A stretch of 64,000 nucleotides of DNA, taken from positions 226,380-290,379 of the forward strand of contig NZ_FRBS01000004.1 in NCBI RefSeq assembly GCF_900142675.1, read 5' to 3'. The notes below the pieces were generated by a model. It ran no database searches and was not told the DNA's origin. It worked only from the letters and a program-made list of their open reading frames with translations. Positions 27,535 through 40,218 of the stretch are shown here, piece after piece. A program made the position numbers and the translations under genes. The DNA comes from Shouchella rhizosphaerae (lineage in GTDB: Bacteria > Bacillota > Bacilli > Bacillales > Bacillaceae_D). Numbering within the stretch: the stretch's first letter is position 1; the number at the start of each line of letters is the position of its first letter.

Positions 27535-28629
27535 TTATCCGGCAAATTCATTAAACTCGTCATCGGTTTTTGGCACTTCCAGCTCACCGTCAAGAATTTG
27601 CTGCATATAATCGTCCATGCTTTCGATGATTTCAGGGCTTAAGTTATCGCCAGTCGTCGCGTAATCAATTCCATCATCTTCAATTCCATATTCAAGGATT
27701 TCGCCGCCAGGGAAGCTGCCATCCATCGTTTGCTGTGTCACATCTTGAACTGCTGTATCGACACGTTTGATCATCGACGTAAGTGTAACGGATTGGTCGC
27801 CTTCATAGACGCCCTCTTCATATTGGTCTTTGTCAACGCCGATCGCCCATACTTGTTCGCCATTTTTGACACGGTTAATCGCCTCTGTAAACAGGCCGTT
27901 CCCTGTGTTCCCCGCTGAATGGTAAATGACATCTGCACCTGTCGTATACATCGTGTTGGCAAGCTGCTGTCCTTTTTGCGGGTCTGTAAATACTTCTGCA
28001 TATTGGACGATGACTTCTGCGTCGGGGTTCACCGCATGAACGCCTGCTTTAAAGCCGTTTTCAAACTTCTTAATTAACTCGCTTTCAACGCCGCCGATAA
28101 AGCCGACTTTATTCGTTTCCGTTTGCAAGCCTGCGGCAACGCCCACTAAGAAGGAGCCTTCGTGCTCTTTAAAAGTAATATTTGCTACGTTGCTTAATGG
28201 ATCGCCATTATCATCTGTTACGACTGAGTCAATGATCGCTAATTGTGCATCTTCGTTTTGCTGCGCCACTGTTTTAACAGCATCCGCCATGAGAAAGCCG
28301 ATCGCCCAGCTAATATCCGTGTTTTCACGTGTAAGAGCGCGCAAATTCGGTTCAAAATCTTGGGCAGTGCTTGACTGTACATAGTCATAGTTTTTGCCTT
28401 CTTCCAACCCGTTAGCTTCGCCAAAAGCTTTCAAGCCTTCCCAAGAAAATTGGTTGAACGATTTATCGTCAATGCCACTAACGTCTGTTACCATTTTTGC
28501 AGTAAAATCCGAACTTTCTCCTCCACCTTCTGAACCTGCATTGTTTTCCGAACCATCGCCTTGTCCACATGCACCTAGCACAACAACCGATGCGAGACCT
28601 ACCGATAATGCCTTGATCCATTTTTTCAC
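27535..28629 (-). CDS. nupN: BMP-family nucleoside-binding lipoprotein NupN-like
   Basis: 364 aa from GTG 28629, where GGAGGAT is 8 nt upstream; the upstream in-frame extension lacks signals. Signal peptide with lipobox VLGAC, then a Ser/Gly linker and the BMP fold: VTDVSGIDDKSFNQFSWEG, GFLMADAVKTVA, HSAGNTGNGLF and IGVDKDQYEEG. It captures nucleosides outside the membrane and hands them to NupPQ. A hairpin and a cre-like TGAAAGCGTTTTTC (about 28668) lie in its leader. The operon sits between camS and gatC, splitting the ancestral order. Confidence 0.88.
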   Translation of the reverse strand: MKKWIKALSVGLASVVVLGACGQGDGSENNAGSEGGGESSDFTAKMVTDVSGIDDKSFNQFSWEGLKAFGEANGLEEGKNYDYVQSSTAQDFEPNLRALTRENTDISWAIGFLMADAVKTVAQQNEDAQLAIIDSVVTDDNGDPLSNVANITFKEHEGSFLVGVAAGLQTETNKVGFIGGVESELIKKFENGFKAGVHAVNPDAEVIVQYAEVFTDPQKGQQLANTMYTTGADVIYHSAGNTGNGLFTEAINRVKNGEQVWAIGVDKDQYEEGVYEGDQSVTLTSMIKRVDTAVQDVTQQTMDGSFPGGEILEYGIEDDGIDYATTGDNLSPEIIESMDDYMQQILDGELEVPKTDDEFNEFAG

Positions 28630-28687
28630 GTGAGAATATCCTCCTATAATGACTTCCAGCTGCTGCTGAAAGCGTTTTTCTTCATGT

Positions 28688-28723
28688 GGCAAGGAATAAC
28701 GGCAACGTCATTCCTTTTTTGCC
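28688..28723. other. palindromic hairpin in the nupN leader
   Basis: GGCAAGGAATAACG and the complementary CGTCATTCCTTTTTTGCC form an interrupted palindrome. T tract only on the plus strand, so its role in nupN mRNA (minus) is structural or unknown. Confidence 0.4.
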
Positions 28724-28778
28724 AGCAAACATACTATAGCATAAAATCATCATATAAAAAACGAACATTTTTAGCATT

Positions 28779-29933
28779 TTAATTGATAATGTGAATAAAC
28801 GGCTCCCGATCTGGATGATACGAGACAATGCTCTCAAGTGAACCGGAAAGCGCTGAAATGTTTACATCTACTGGTATGTTTTCATAGTATTCTTCGACTT
28901 GGCCGGCAATGTATTGGGTTAAGGCGACAACTTCTGCCTTGCCTTTATATTGGATATTAACGTCAACATTAAGCTTGACCATTTGATTGTCTTCATAACG
29001 TGCACGGCCAACGACGCCGATATTATTTGAGAAGAACGCTTGCACGTCAGTACGGAATTGGGTAAAGCGATCCGCATCGTCACGATGATCTTCATTGGCT
29101 GCAGGTGAAGGAAACTGGACATGCTCTTGGTTAATATTTTCCCAATGAGGGTTTTCTCCTGGTTCAAATGTGCCTACTTTAAAAAAATGGCCCGCGTTGA
29201 CAGAGTCTTTCGGCTGTTGGCTAAATAGCGCCACGACAATTGGCACGTCGCTCAAATCTTCTTCCGAGTCAACGCCTTCGCGCATCCGATTGACAATCGT
29301 TTCAGCAAACTCCATCCCTTTTTCCTCTTGGACTGCAGCTTTGATAGGTACAGAATCTGACTTTCCGTCATGGCTAAATTCATATTCGCTGTATAACGAT
29401 AAGCCGAGCGCGACGCCGCCTGTTGAATAGTCGCCCTCATCATTTACATTCATGTAATTTTGTTCAAGTACGTTCGCTAGCACCCAAGGGCTGTTTTTCT
29501 CTTGTTCTATCGGATCGTCTCCATCGCCCAAAGATGGATTTAGCCCATTCGGATTCTCTTCTTCATCGTAGCGGAGCAGCCATGACTTTACCGTTTCCCG
29601 AGAAAGATGGGTGCCCTCCTGAAAAAAGTAATCGTTAGGATCAAACCGTTCTTTGGCAATATCCTCCAACCCTAATTCAAGCCAATCCAAGTCTTTGCGG
29701 CTATAACCTAAGTCAAGGCCATAGCCACGTGTTTGTCCATGCACATAAGCCCCATCTTGCAGGACGCTTGCATAATAGTTCTCCTCTGATGGTATCGATG
29801 GGACAACGGTTAACGAGTCATCCGCTTCCGAAACATCAGGTGTATTGGCCTCATCATCCTCTTCGCCGCCAAAGAAATTGCAGCCAGAGAGGAGAACAGC
29901 GCTTGCCAAACCAAGTATCCCCACACGCTTCAT
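28779..29933 (-). CDS. camS: CamS-family sex pheromone-type lipoprotein (YerH)
   Basis: 384 aa. Signal peptide with lipobox LLSGC near residue 18, acidic linker, then the CamS body with the family phrases GAYVHGQTRGYGLDLGYSRK and YTGGVALGLSLYSEYEF-like text. In enterococci and staphylococci the cleaved signal peptide of such lipoproteins is a plasmid-mating pheromone; the lipoprotein's own job is unknown. Follows ligA by 16 bp, as in B. subtilis. Confidence 0.9.
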   Translation of the reverse strand: MKRVGILGLASAVLLSGCNFFGGEEDDEANTPDVSEADDSLTVVPSIPSEENYYASVLQDGAYVHGQTRGYGLDLGYSRKDLDWLELGLEDIAKERFDPNDYFFQEGTHLSRETVKSWLLRYDEEENPNGLNPSLGDGDDPIEQEKNSPWVLANVLEQNYMNVNDEGDYSTGGVALGLSLYSEYEFSHDGKSDSVPIKAAVQEEKGMEFAETIVNRMREGVDSEEDLSDVPIVVALFSQQPKDSVNAGHFFKVGTFEPGENPHWENINQEHVQFPSPAANEDHRDDADRFTQFRTDVQAFFSNNIGVVGRARYEDNQMVKLNVDVNIQYKGKAEVVALTQYIAGQVEEYYENIPVDVNISALSGSLESIVSYHPDREPFIHIIN

Positions 29934-29949
29934 CTTTCAATCCCCCTTG

Positions 29950-34228
<4,279 letters not shown>

Positions 34229-34240
34229 GTCACTCACCGC

Positions 34241-34939
34241 CTACCTGCATTTATGTTCCTTGACGGCCTCCACCGTCTTAAGCGCTTCTTTAAGATTTTC
34301 ATAAAGCCCATTGCCGACAACGACAACATCAGCATATGCTGCTATCTCAGAGGCATCTGCTGCATTTTTAATCCCGCCTCCATAGATGAGCTTTGTCTTT
34401 TCCAATACTGCGCTTGCCCGTTTGACAACATCAATCGGCCCTTTTTTGCCGCTGTATTCCAAATAGAAAAAAGGATAGCGGTACATATGCTCTGCCAGCC
34501 GTGCGTAAGCAACAACATCTTCTATATCCAAGTCAGTCTGGGCATTCGCATGTTTGGCCACTCGTGCTTCCCCATTTAAAACACAGTAGCCTTCCAACAG
34601 CAGTTCTTGCCAATTAATGATTTCGCCATATTCTTTGACAGCCTTGTGATGGTGGCCAATGACCCAACGAACATGTTGGCTGTTCATGACGGATGGAATC
34701 AAATAATAATCGAACCCTGGCGTAATCGCTTCAAGGTCCGATACTTCAAGCGCACATGTCACTGGAAACCGGCGAATGCGGGCAAAAAGAGACAACGTGT
34801 TATCCAATGTGACGTTGTCCGTTCCGCCAACAATAATCGCATCAGTACCTGACTCGCAAACGGCTTCAAGCGCTTCATCGGTTATTTCTTTGTTTGGATC
34901 AAGTTTAAAAACATGCGCCCATTCATCATAATTTTTCAT
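34241..34939 (-). CDS. pcrB: heptaprenylglyceryl phosphate synthase PcrB
   Basis: 232 aa from ATG 34939, matching the B. subtilis start ([16 protein letters not shown]). TIM-barrel prenyltransferase with [26 protein letters not shown] and the phosphate-binding [11 protein letters not shown]. Joins heptaprenyl diphosphate to glycerol-1-phosphate to make an archaea-type ether lipid in Bacillales. First gene of pcrB-pcrA-ligA-camS. The preceding 300 bp carry a Fur-controlled sRNA unit in the same orientation, ended by its own terminator. Confidence 0.94.
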   Translation of the reverse strand: MKNYDEWAHVFKLDPNKEITDEALEAVCESGTDAIIVGGTDNVTLDNTLSLFARIRRFPVTCALEVSDLEAITPGFDYYLIPSVMNSQHVRWVIGHHHKAVKEYGEIINWQELLLEGYCVLNGEARVAKHANAQTDLDIEDVVAYARLAEHMYRYPFFYLEYSGKKGPIDVVKRASAVLEKTKLIYGGGIKNAADASEIAAYADVVVVGNGLYENLKEALKTVEAVKEHKCR

Positions 34940-35157
34940 GTTAAGCGCCTTAACCGCAGGCACGCCCCTCCTTTATTGATAATCAACAAACACTTATCCT
35001 CTTAAAAATGCAAAACATACAAACTGGCATGCCACATACCGAGTATACGTACGTTCGTTCTGTCTGTCATTATAGCAAAGTTCCTACTCGTTGTCCCGTA
35101 TCCATCTGTTGAAAAAATAAGGGATTTCACTGAAAGTTGCCGCCTAGATGATTAGAC

Positions 35158-35236
35158 AAAAAAAGACCTCCGCCAGTAAGGCGCAGGTTAAATGTAGGGG
35201 GTCTATATCGACCAGACGTGTATCGTAGCACGTTAT
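35158..35236 (-). ncRNA. candidate Fur-repressed small RNA, FsrA-like
   Basis: A consensus-like promoter (35241-35269) with a Fur box over its spacer and -10 is followed after about 35 nt by an unpaired C-rich tract GACCCCCTAC, then a terminator: ACCTGCGCC-TTACT-GGCGGAGGT and seven T ending at 35158. The transcript would be about 79 nt with no ribosome binding site or ORF. B. subtilis FsrA is a Fur-repressed sRNA of about 84 nt using C-rich loops to mask Shine-Dalgarno sequences of iron-using enzymes; the layout here is the same. Orthology is inferred from design, not from alignment. Confidence 0.7.
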
Positions 35237-35240
35237 CTAA

Positions 35241-35269
35241 ATGATAACGAAAATCATTATCATTGTCAA
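35241..35269 (-). promoter_or_regulatory. sigma-A promoter of the sRNA
   Basis: TTGACA (35269-35264), 17-bp spacer, TATCAT (35246-35241), reading leftward. Predicted transcription start near 35234-35237. Confidence 0.8.
35243..35261. promoter_or_regulatory. Fur box over the sRNA promoter
   Basis: GATAACGAAAATCATTATC matches 17 of 19 positions of the classical Fur box GATAATGATAATCATTATC and covers the -10 and spacer, a position that would block polymerase. Confidence 0.8.
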
Positions 35270-35355
35270 TGAAAATTCGCTAAAAAATTTGCTTCTTTCT
35301 GTTATGTTCGATGTTGCCCACGAAATCCCGATAATATTTATAAAGATAACCAGCA

Positions 35356-36183
35356 CTATGCGAGTGCTGGTTGTCTTTCGTCCTGCTGCTGGTGTTGGTC
35401 TTTTAACAGATCATACGTCAAACAAACAGGTTTGCCTGTCCGTGGGTCCATGACGATGTTGGCATCAATGTGGAAAACATCGCGGAGCACGTCTTGGCAC
35501 ATTACATCTGCTGGCGCGCCTTCTTTCATAATTTTTCCGGCGCGGATCGATACCATGTAATCGGCAAAGCGTGCTGCATGGTTTAAATCATGGATGACCA
35601 TCACGATCGTACGCTGTTGTTCTTTGTTTAGTCGTTCCAATACTTGCAGCACTTCGAGTTGATGGGCCAAGTCCAAATAAGTCGTTGGCTCATCAAGCAA
35701 AAGAATATCCGTTTCTTGTGCAAGGGCCATTGCAATCCATACACGCTGGCGCTGGCCGCCAGAAAGGGCCTCGATTGGCCGGTCCGCGTATTCGCTCATA
35801 TTGGTTTGTTCTAACGCCCAGTCGATCATGGAGCGGTCATGGTCCTTCAATTGGCCAAACCCGCGCTGATGAGGATAACGCCCATATGCAACCAGCTCAG
35901 AAACGGTTAGCCCGCTTGGCGCTTCAGGAGACTGTGGCAATACCGCCATCTTTTTGGCGATTTCTTTTGTTGACTGTTTATGAATGGATTTCCCGTCTAA
36001 ATAAACGGCTCCTCTGGAAGCTTGGAGAATACGGGAAATCGTTTTTAAAATCGTCGATTTGCCACAGCCGTTCGGCCCGACAATCGTCGTAATTTTTCCA
36101 TCTGGAATTTGCAAATGCAAGTCATTGACAATCTCTCTTTTTTCATAAGCAATCGAAAGCTTTTCAGTCACTAAACGTGGCAT
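35356..36183 (-). CDS. iron-siderophore ABC transporter ATP-binding protein (FecE/YusV type)
   Basis: 275 aa. Walker A VGPNGCGKST near 35, signature LSGGQRQRVWIAMALAQ, Walker B ILLLDEPTTYLD, and switch His in VIHDLNHAARF. Belongs to the FecE/FhuC group powering ferric-siderophore import. Third gene of a three-gene operon after two FecCD permeases, 16 bp apart; AAGGAGGAAG ribosome binding site. Iron control is expected from the Fur box ahead of the first permease. Confidence 0.92.
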   Translation of the reverse strand: MPRLVTEKLSIAYEKREIVNDLHLQIPDGKITTIVGPNGCGKSTILKTISRILQASRGAVYLDGKSIHKQSTKEIAKKMAVLPQSPEAPSGLTVSELVAYGRYPHQRGFGQLKDHDRSMIDWALEQTNMSEYADRPIEALSGGQRQRVWIAMALAQETDILLLDEPTTYLDLAHQLEVLQVLERLNKEQQRTIVMVIHDLNHAARFADYMVSIRAGKIMKEGAPADVMCQDVLRDVFHIDANIVMDPRTGKPVCLTYDLLKDQHQQQDERQPALA

Positions 36184-36199
36184 TGGACTTCCTCCTTGT

Positions 36200-37213
36200 T
36201 TATCGGGTTTTCATCAACAAATATAAAAAGTATGGCGCTCCAAGAATGGCAATCACAATGCCGACTGGGATTTCCGAAGGAGCCAGGATGTTGCGTCCAA
36301 TCATATCCGCAGTAAGCAAAATCAATGCCCCCATTAAGGCCGCAGCCGGGATAAGCACTTGGTGTTTCGGCCCGACGAGGCGACGTGCAATATGGGGAGC
36401 GACTAAACCTAAAAAGGAAATGCCACCGCCAACAGCTACGGACACAGCAGCAAGGCTAACAGCTAAGACAAGAAGCGTTCGCCGTTCTTTCTCTATCGGG
36501 ACGCCTAATGACACCGCCGACTGAGTGCCGATTTGTAACACATTTAGCGTTCTCGCTTTAAAAAGCGTAATCGGAATCAAAAGGATGATCCATGGCAAGA
36601 CTGCCCATACGTGGGGCCACGTCGTTCCCCAAATGTTCCCTGTTAACCAAATCGTTGCCTGCATAAAATCATTTGGTTCCATCCGCAATTGAATCACGAT
36701 CAGCAAGGCGCTAAATGCTGCATTTAAACCAATCCCCACCAACACTAACCGCACTGGCGTAATGCCTTTTTTCCAAGCCAGTATATAAATGAGGAAAGCA
36801 GCAAGCAGCGCACCGCTTAGCGCAAATAACGGCATCACCAAAAGGTTTGCACTGCCAAGGCCCGTTAAAGAACCTTGTACAAAAAAGATAAATAAGACAA
36901 CAGCGAGGCCTGCACCTGTATTGATCCCCAAAATACCTGGATCAGCCAGTTCATTTTGGGAAATGCTTTGTAAAATTGCGCCAGAAACAGCAAGACCTAC
37001 ACCAACCAAAAGGGCGATTGCCATTCGCGGCAAACGAAACTGAAACAACACGAGTTCATCTCGGGTAGAGCCATAGCCAAACAGCGTTTTTGCAACCGCA
37101 TCGGGACTGATCCGAATCGCGCCAGTCTGTAAGCTGACTAAAAACACGATGACAATGGCCAAAAACAGAATCGCTAGCACTGCGATTGGACGATTTTTCA
37201 ATGCTTGCTTCAT
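36200..37213 (-). CDS. iron-siderophore ABC transporter permease (FecCD family)
   Basis: 337 aa, about nine to ten membrane helices. FecCD hallmarks include RLPRMAIALLVGVGLAVSGA, a GILGINTGAGLAVVLF stretch, and near the end FLGLVAPHIARRLVGPKH, which contains the ATPase-coupling loop. Start overlaps the stop of the upstream permease by 4 bp, so the two are translationally coupled. YfhA-like in gene order. Pairs with the next permease to form a heterodimeric channel. Confidence 0.9.
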   Translation of the reverse strand: MKQALKNRPIAVLAILFLAIVIVFLVSLQTGAIRISPDAVAKTLFGYGSTRDELVLFQFRLPRMAIALLVGVGLAVSGAILQSISQNELADPGILGINTGAGLAVVLFIFFVQGSLTGLGSANLLVMPLFALSGALLAAFLIYILAWKKGITPVRLVLVGIGLNAAFSALLIVIQLRMEPNDFMQATIWLTGNIWGTTWPHVWAVLPWIILLIPITLFKARTLNVLQIGTQSAVSLGVPIEKERRTLLVLAVSLAAVSVAVGGGISFLGLVAPHIARRLVGPKHQVLIPAAALMGALILLTADMIGRNILAPSEIPVGIVIAILGAPYFLYLLMKTR

Positions 37214-38262
37214 GAAAGCCCCCTCCCTTCACGCCTTGCAAGGTAAAGGAAAAACGGTACGCCGATTAACGCGGTCATTGCACCGACCGGCGTTTCATAG
37301 GGGGCATTTACCAACCTAGCGGCTAAGTCCGCTAACACTAACAGCAATGCTCCTAATACAGCAGTGCATGGAATAATATAACGGTAATCGACGCCAACTA
37401 AGCCTCTAGTAATATGGGGGATCACTAAGCCGACAAATCCAATCGAGCCTGCGACTGCCACACCAGCGCCTGTCAATAACAAGACAGCTACCACACCGAG
37501 CGACTTAACAAGAAAAATCCGCTGGCCCAGCCCTCGCGCTACATCTTCGCCGAGGCTAAGCACCGTCACCGACTTTGATAAAGCAAGAGCAAGGAGCAAA
37601 CCGATCATGGCGACTGGCACAATCAACTTAATGTTGGTCCAATTCATACCGGATAAACCACCGGCAAACCAAAAGCTTATATCTTGGGCGACGTCAAAAT
37701 GAATGGCAATGCCTGAGGAAATCGCGCTTAGAAATGCGCCGACCGTCACGCCAGCTAGCGCTAACTTGGCCGGCGTCAAGCCCCCTCGTGCCAGTGACCC
37801 GATTGCGAACACAAACGCAGCACCGGCGCCTGCGCCGATAAAAGAAGCAACCATTAAATGAAAGCCAGAGACATGCGCGGCAAAAGCAAACATAATCGCA
37901 ATCGCTAACGCCGCCCCATCCATGACGCCCATAATCGACGGTTCTGCGAGGGCATTGCGCGTCATCCCTTGCATGATAGCGCCTGAGACAGCAAGAAAAC
38001 TGCCGACTAGCGCCGCCCCTAAAGCCCGGGGAAGGCGGATTTCTTGGATAATTTGATGTTCGGTCAATCCGGGGTCAAAAGAGAAAACCGCCTGCCAAAC
38101 GGTTTTAAAGTCAATTTGCGCTGCCCCATAAGAAATGGAAAGAACGAGCGCAAACACAAGAAACCCCAATCCAATAACGAGGACGCTTATTGCCGCTAAC
38201 GGCTTAGAACGTGCCTTCGCTTTTTCTAAATCTTGTTGTGCTTCCTTAGCCTGTGTGCTCAT
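37210..38262 (-). CDS. iron-siderophore ABC transporter permease (FecCD family)
   Basis: 350 aa from ATG 38262 (AAAGGG upstream); a longer reading into the Fur-box region is rejected because it would cover the operator. A charged N terminus (KEAQQDLEKAKARSK) precedes about ten helices. RLPRALGAALVGSFLAVSGA and FVGLVIPHITRGLVGVDYR are the family's conserved segments. YfiZ-like. Lead gene of the operon, with a perfect Fur box 48 bp upstream. No substrate-binding lipoprotein is encoded beside it, so that component must come from elsewhere. Confidence 0.9.
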   Translation of the reverse strand: MSTQAKEAQQDLEKAKARSKPLAAISVLVIGLGFLVFALVLSISYGAAQIDFKTVWQAVFSFDPGLTEHQIIQEIRLPRALGAALVGSFLAVSGAIMQGMTRNALAEPSIMGVMDGAALAIAIMFAFAAHVSGFHLMVASFIGAGAGAAFVFAIGSLARGGLTPAKLALAGVTVGAFLSAISSGIAIHFDVAQDISFWFAGGLSGMNWTNIKLIVPVAMIGLLLALALSKSVTVLSLGEDVARGLGQRIFLVKSLGVVAVLLLTGAGVAVAGSIGFVGLVIPHITRGLVGVDYRYIIPCTAVLGALLLVLADLAARLVNAPYETPVGAMTALIGVPFFLYLARREGRGLS

Positions 38263-38309
38263 TTCGTGTTTTTTCCCTTTAACGTTCGATCCGTCATTTT
38301 TGATGGTAT

Positions 38310-38324
38310 TGATAATCATTATCA
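38310..38324. promoter_or_regulatory. Fur box of the siderophore transporter operon
   Basis: TGATAATCATTATCA is a perfect 7-1-7 Fur box, nested in a larger dyad with ATGGTAT/ATACCAT flanks. Confidence 0.9.
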
Positions 38325-38350
38325 TACCATGGACGATCAAGCGGGTAAAC

Positions 38351-38374
38351 AAAAAAACCAGCATTTTGCTGGTT
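38351..38374 (-). terminator. terminator of the 38482-38604 small gene
   Basis: AACCAGC/GCTGGTT with a 5-nt loop, followed on the minus strand by seven T. Confidence 0.7.
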
Positions 38375-38481
38375 TTAGAAAACTTTTTATTCATTAAAAC
38401 GGCATGCAGCCAAAAAAAGTCGAATGATTTAGCTTCCGTTCTTTGGTGTTTTCGTATTGGACAAAACGCCAAAGCCGCTAA

Positions 38482-38604
38482 TTATATAAACAACACCTTG
38501 CAAAGGGCAATCAACCCGCCCCATAAAGGAATGCTAAGAGCAAGAGCCCAGCCTGCGCCTACAACCATATTCTCGCCAACTTCGTATTGAATATCCTCCT
38601 CCAA
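38482..38604 (-). CDS. small membrane protein, 40 aa
   Basis: TTG start at 38604 preceded by AAGGAGG at an 8-nt distance. The product starts EEDIQYEVGENMVVGAGWA and continues as one hydrophobic helix (LALSIPLWGGLIALCKVLFI), then stops. A T-rich terminator follows about 110 bp downstream, so this is a complete short transcription unit between the siderophore operon and a divergent membrane protein gene. No family recognised; single-pass membrane protein, possibly a modulator of a larger membrane complex. Confidence 0.6.
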   Translation of the reverse strand: MEEDIQYEVGENMVVGAGWALALSIPLWGGLIALCKVLFI

Positions 38605-38861
38605 CCTCGACGCCTCCTTTTTATCTTGCTGCTTTCAGCATAAGGGCTATGCATGTAGCCAGCATTAAGCAATCGTAAAGATTCTGTAAGCCTTATTAGC
38701 AGGAGACTTTCACTAAAGCTGGCGTCTTTTTCGAAATGTTTTAGCCTCATGTGCTACACTTACGATAGCCTGTTGGATCATACATTTCTTTTCGCTAAAC
38801 AGGCTCGCTTTTCCTTCGGCTCTTTGTTGATCCATACATAATTCGATTTAGGAGGCAAATG

Positions 38862-39158
38862 ATGTCAGCAAACAAACGAAAAGAACGGCCGTCATTCCTT
38901 ATGATGGTCTATATGTGGCTCTTTATTTTGGTGGCGGTTGTCAACATTACCGGAATTGCATCAACGAAGTTATATGCAAGCATTTTTCCCTTTTTCATTG
39001 TTTCTCTCTTAAATATTTTCCTTGCTGCACTGCTCATCCTGCAAGCATTAAAAACAACGAGCAAAAGTGAACGAAGGCTTTCCATTATTTACTTGATTGG
39101 CGTTGCCGTTCTAGCGGCCGTCACGTTTTTCCGCTTTTTGTTTATGCAATCAAGCTAA
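38862..39158 (+). CDS. hypothetical membrane protein, 98 aa
   Basis: Start ATG 38862 (6 nt after AGGAGG; the preceding ATG at 38859 is too close). Positively charged N terminus then three predicted membrane helices: MMVYMWLFILVAVVNITGI, FPFFIVSLLNIFLAALLIL and IIYLIGVAVLAAVTFFRFLF. No family recognised. Convergent with the aldose epimerase, sharing a hairpin terminator. Confidence 0.72.
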   Translation: MSANKRKERPSFLMMVYMWLFILVAVVNITGIASTKLYASIFPFFIVSLLNIFLAALLILQALKTTSKSERRLSIIYLIGVAVLAAVTFFRFLFMQSS

Positions 39159-39165
39159 CAGTGAA

Positions 39166-39193
39166 GCAATCGCGCCTCTGTTTGCGCGATTGC
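39166..39193. terminator. shared hairpin between convergent genes
   Basis: GCAATCGCGC and GCGCGATTGC form a perfect 10-bp stem ending 1 bp from the epimerase stop; no strong T tract on either side. Confidence 0.55.
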
Positions 39194-40075
39194 TCAATAA
39201 ACCTTGATCTCATACGATGCTTTAAATGTTTCATTGGCACCAATTTGTTGGATGCCCTTTTTCTCCGCTAACCGCCCTGTTGTATCAACCGTATCGGCAA
39301 CCCCAAACCATGGCTCAATACAAACAAAAGGAGCGTTAGTTTTTTCTTCCGAATCATATGCTGACCAAATTCCGACATAAGGGAAACGCGGAAAGGAGAC
39401 AACAATTTTCTCTTCGGGGCGTTGTTTTGGATAAAGCGCGACTTCGTCGAGATGGCTGTAGACGAGTGCGTCATGTTGAAAGAGCGAATCAGTAAGCCCG
39501 ATATTTTTTAGCACTGGCACGATTTCCGGTTTTTGGACCAAACCGTTCGAAAGGGCATAACGTTCGATTTGCTTGCCTTCTGCTGCTTTAAAGGAGAGCT
39601 CATACTCTGTGAATGTTTCTTCAGAGCGAAAGGGAACCTTAAAAGCAGGGTGCCCACCGATTGAAAAATACATCTCTTCCTCATTGTCATTGACGACTTC
39701 CCAGCCTACGATGAGCGTATGTCCGTTTAACTGGTACGATAAATAAACCGTAAATTCAAAAGGATACACATCAGCAAACTGGCCTGATGACTCAAACCGG
39801 AATACGGCTTTGTCGCTTTGTAAATCGTCAGTAACAAACATTTGGTCGCGCAAAAACCCATGTTGGCTCAGTTGATAAGACTTTCCGTTGTATGTATACG
39901 CGCCATCTTTTAAACGCCCAACAATTGGAAACAATACAGGCGCGATCCGCCCCCAGTACGTTGGGTCTCCGCTCCACATCACTTCCCTGCTTTGTTCTTT
40001 ATGCCAAATGCTCCGAATTTCCGCCCCTTTATTTGCAATTTCAACCGTTAATTTATCATTTTCAATAATGATCAT
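39194..40075 (-). CDS. aldose 1-epimerase family protein (LacX-like)
   Basis: 293 aa from ATG 40075 with AGGAGGG upstream. Beta-sandwich mutarotase fold: NKGAEIRSIWHKE, FPIVGRLKDGAYTYNGK, YQLSQHGFLRDQ (first conserved His), SIGGHPAFKVPF (second conserved His) and FVCIEPWFG (catalytic Glu). Likely interconverts sugar anomers. The closest style is LacX/YihR-like proteins whose exact substrates are poorly known. Single gene divergent from the acylase. Confidence 0.88.
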   Translation of the reverse strand: MIIIENDKLTVEIANKGAEIRSIWHKEQSREVMWSGDPTYWGRIAPVLFPIVGRLKDGAYTYNGKSYQLSQHGFLRDQMFVTDDLQSDKAVFRFESSGQFADVYPFEFTVYLSYQLNGHTLIVGWEVVNDNEEEMYFSIGGHPAFKVPFRSEETFTEYELSFKAAEGKQIERYALSNGLVQKPEIVPVLKNIGLTDSLFQHDALVYSHLDEVALYPKQRPEEKIVVSFPRFPYVGIWSAYDSEEKTNAPFVCIEPWFGVADTVDTTGRLAEKKGIQQIGANETFKASYEIKVY

Positions 40076-40218
40076 ATATAGCCCTCCTATCCTTTCTCTC
40101 TTGTAGTATGACGGAATGGACTGAAAATGCAACTAGTACCGTCCTTTGCAGGATTAATCAAACTAACCTGCGAATAAAATACAATATGAAAGCGCATTCA
40201 AAAGAGGGGAGGAATTTG

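Noticed and set aside
28688-28723. Terminator for camS
   Set aside because: The T tract lies on the wrong strand for the minus-strand camS gene, so it was listed only as a leader hairpin.
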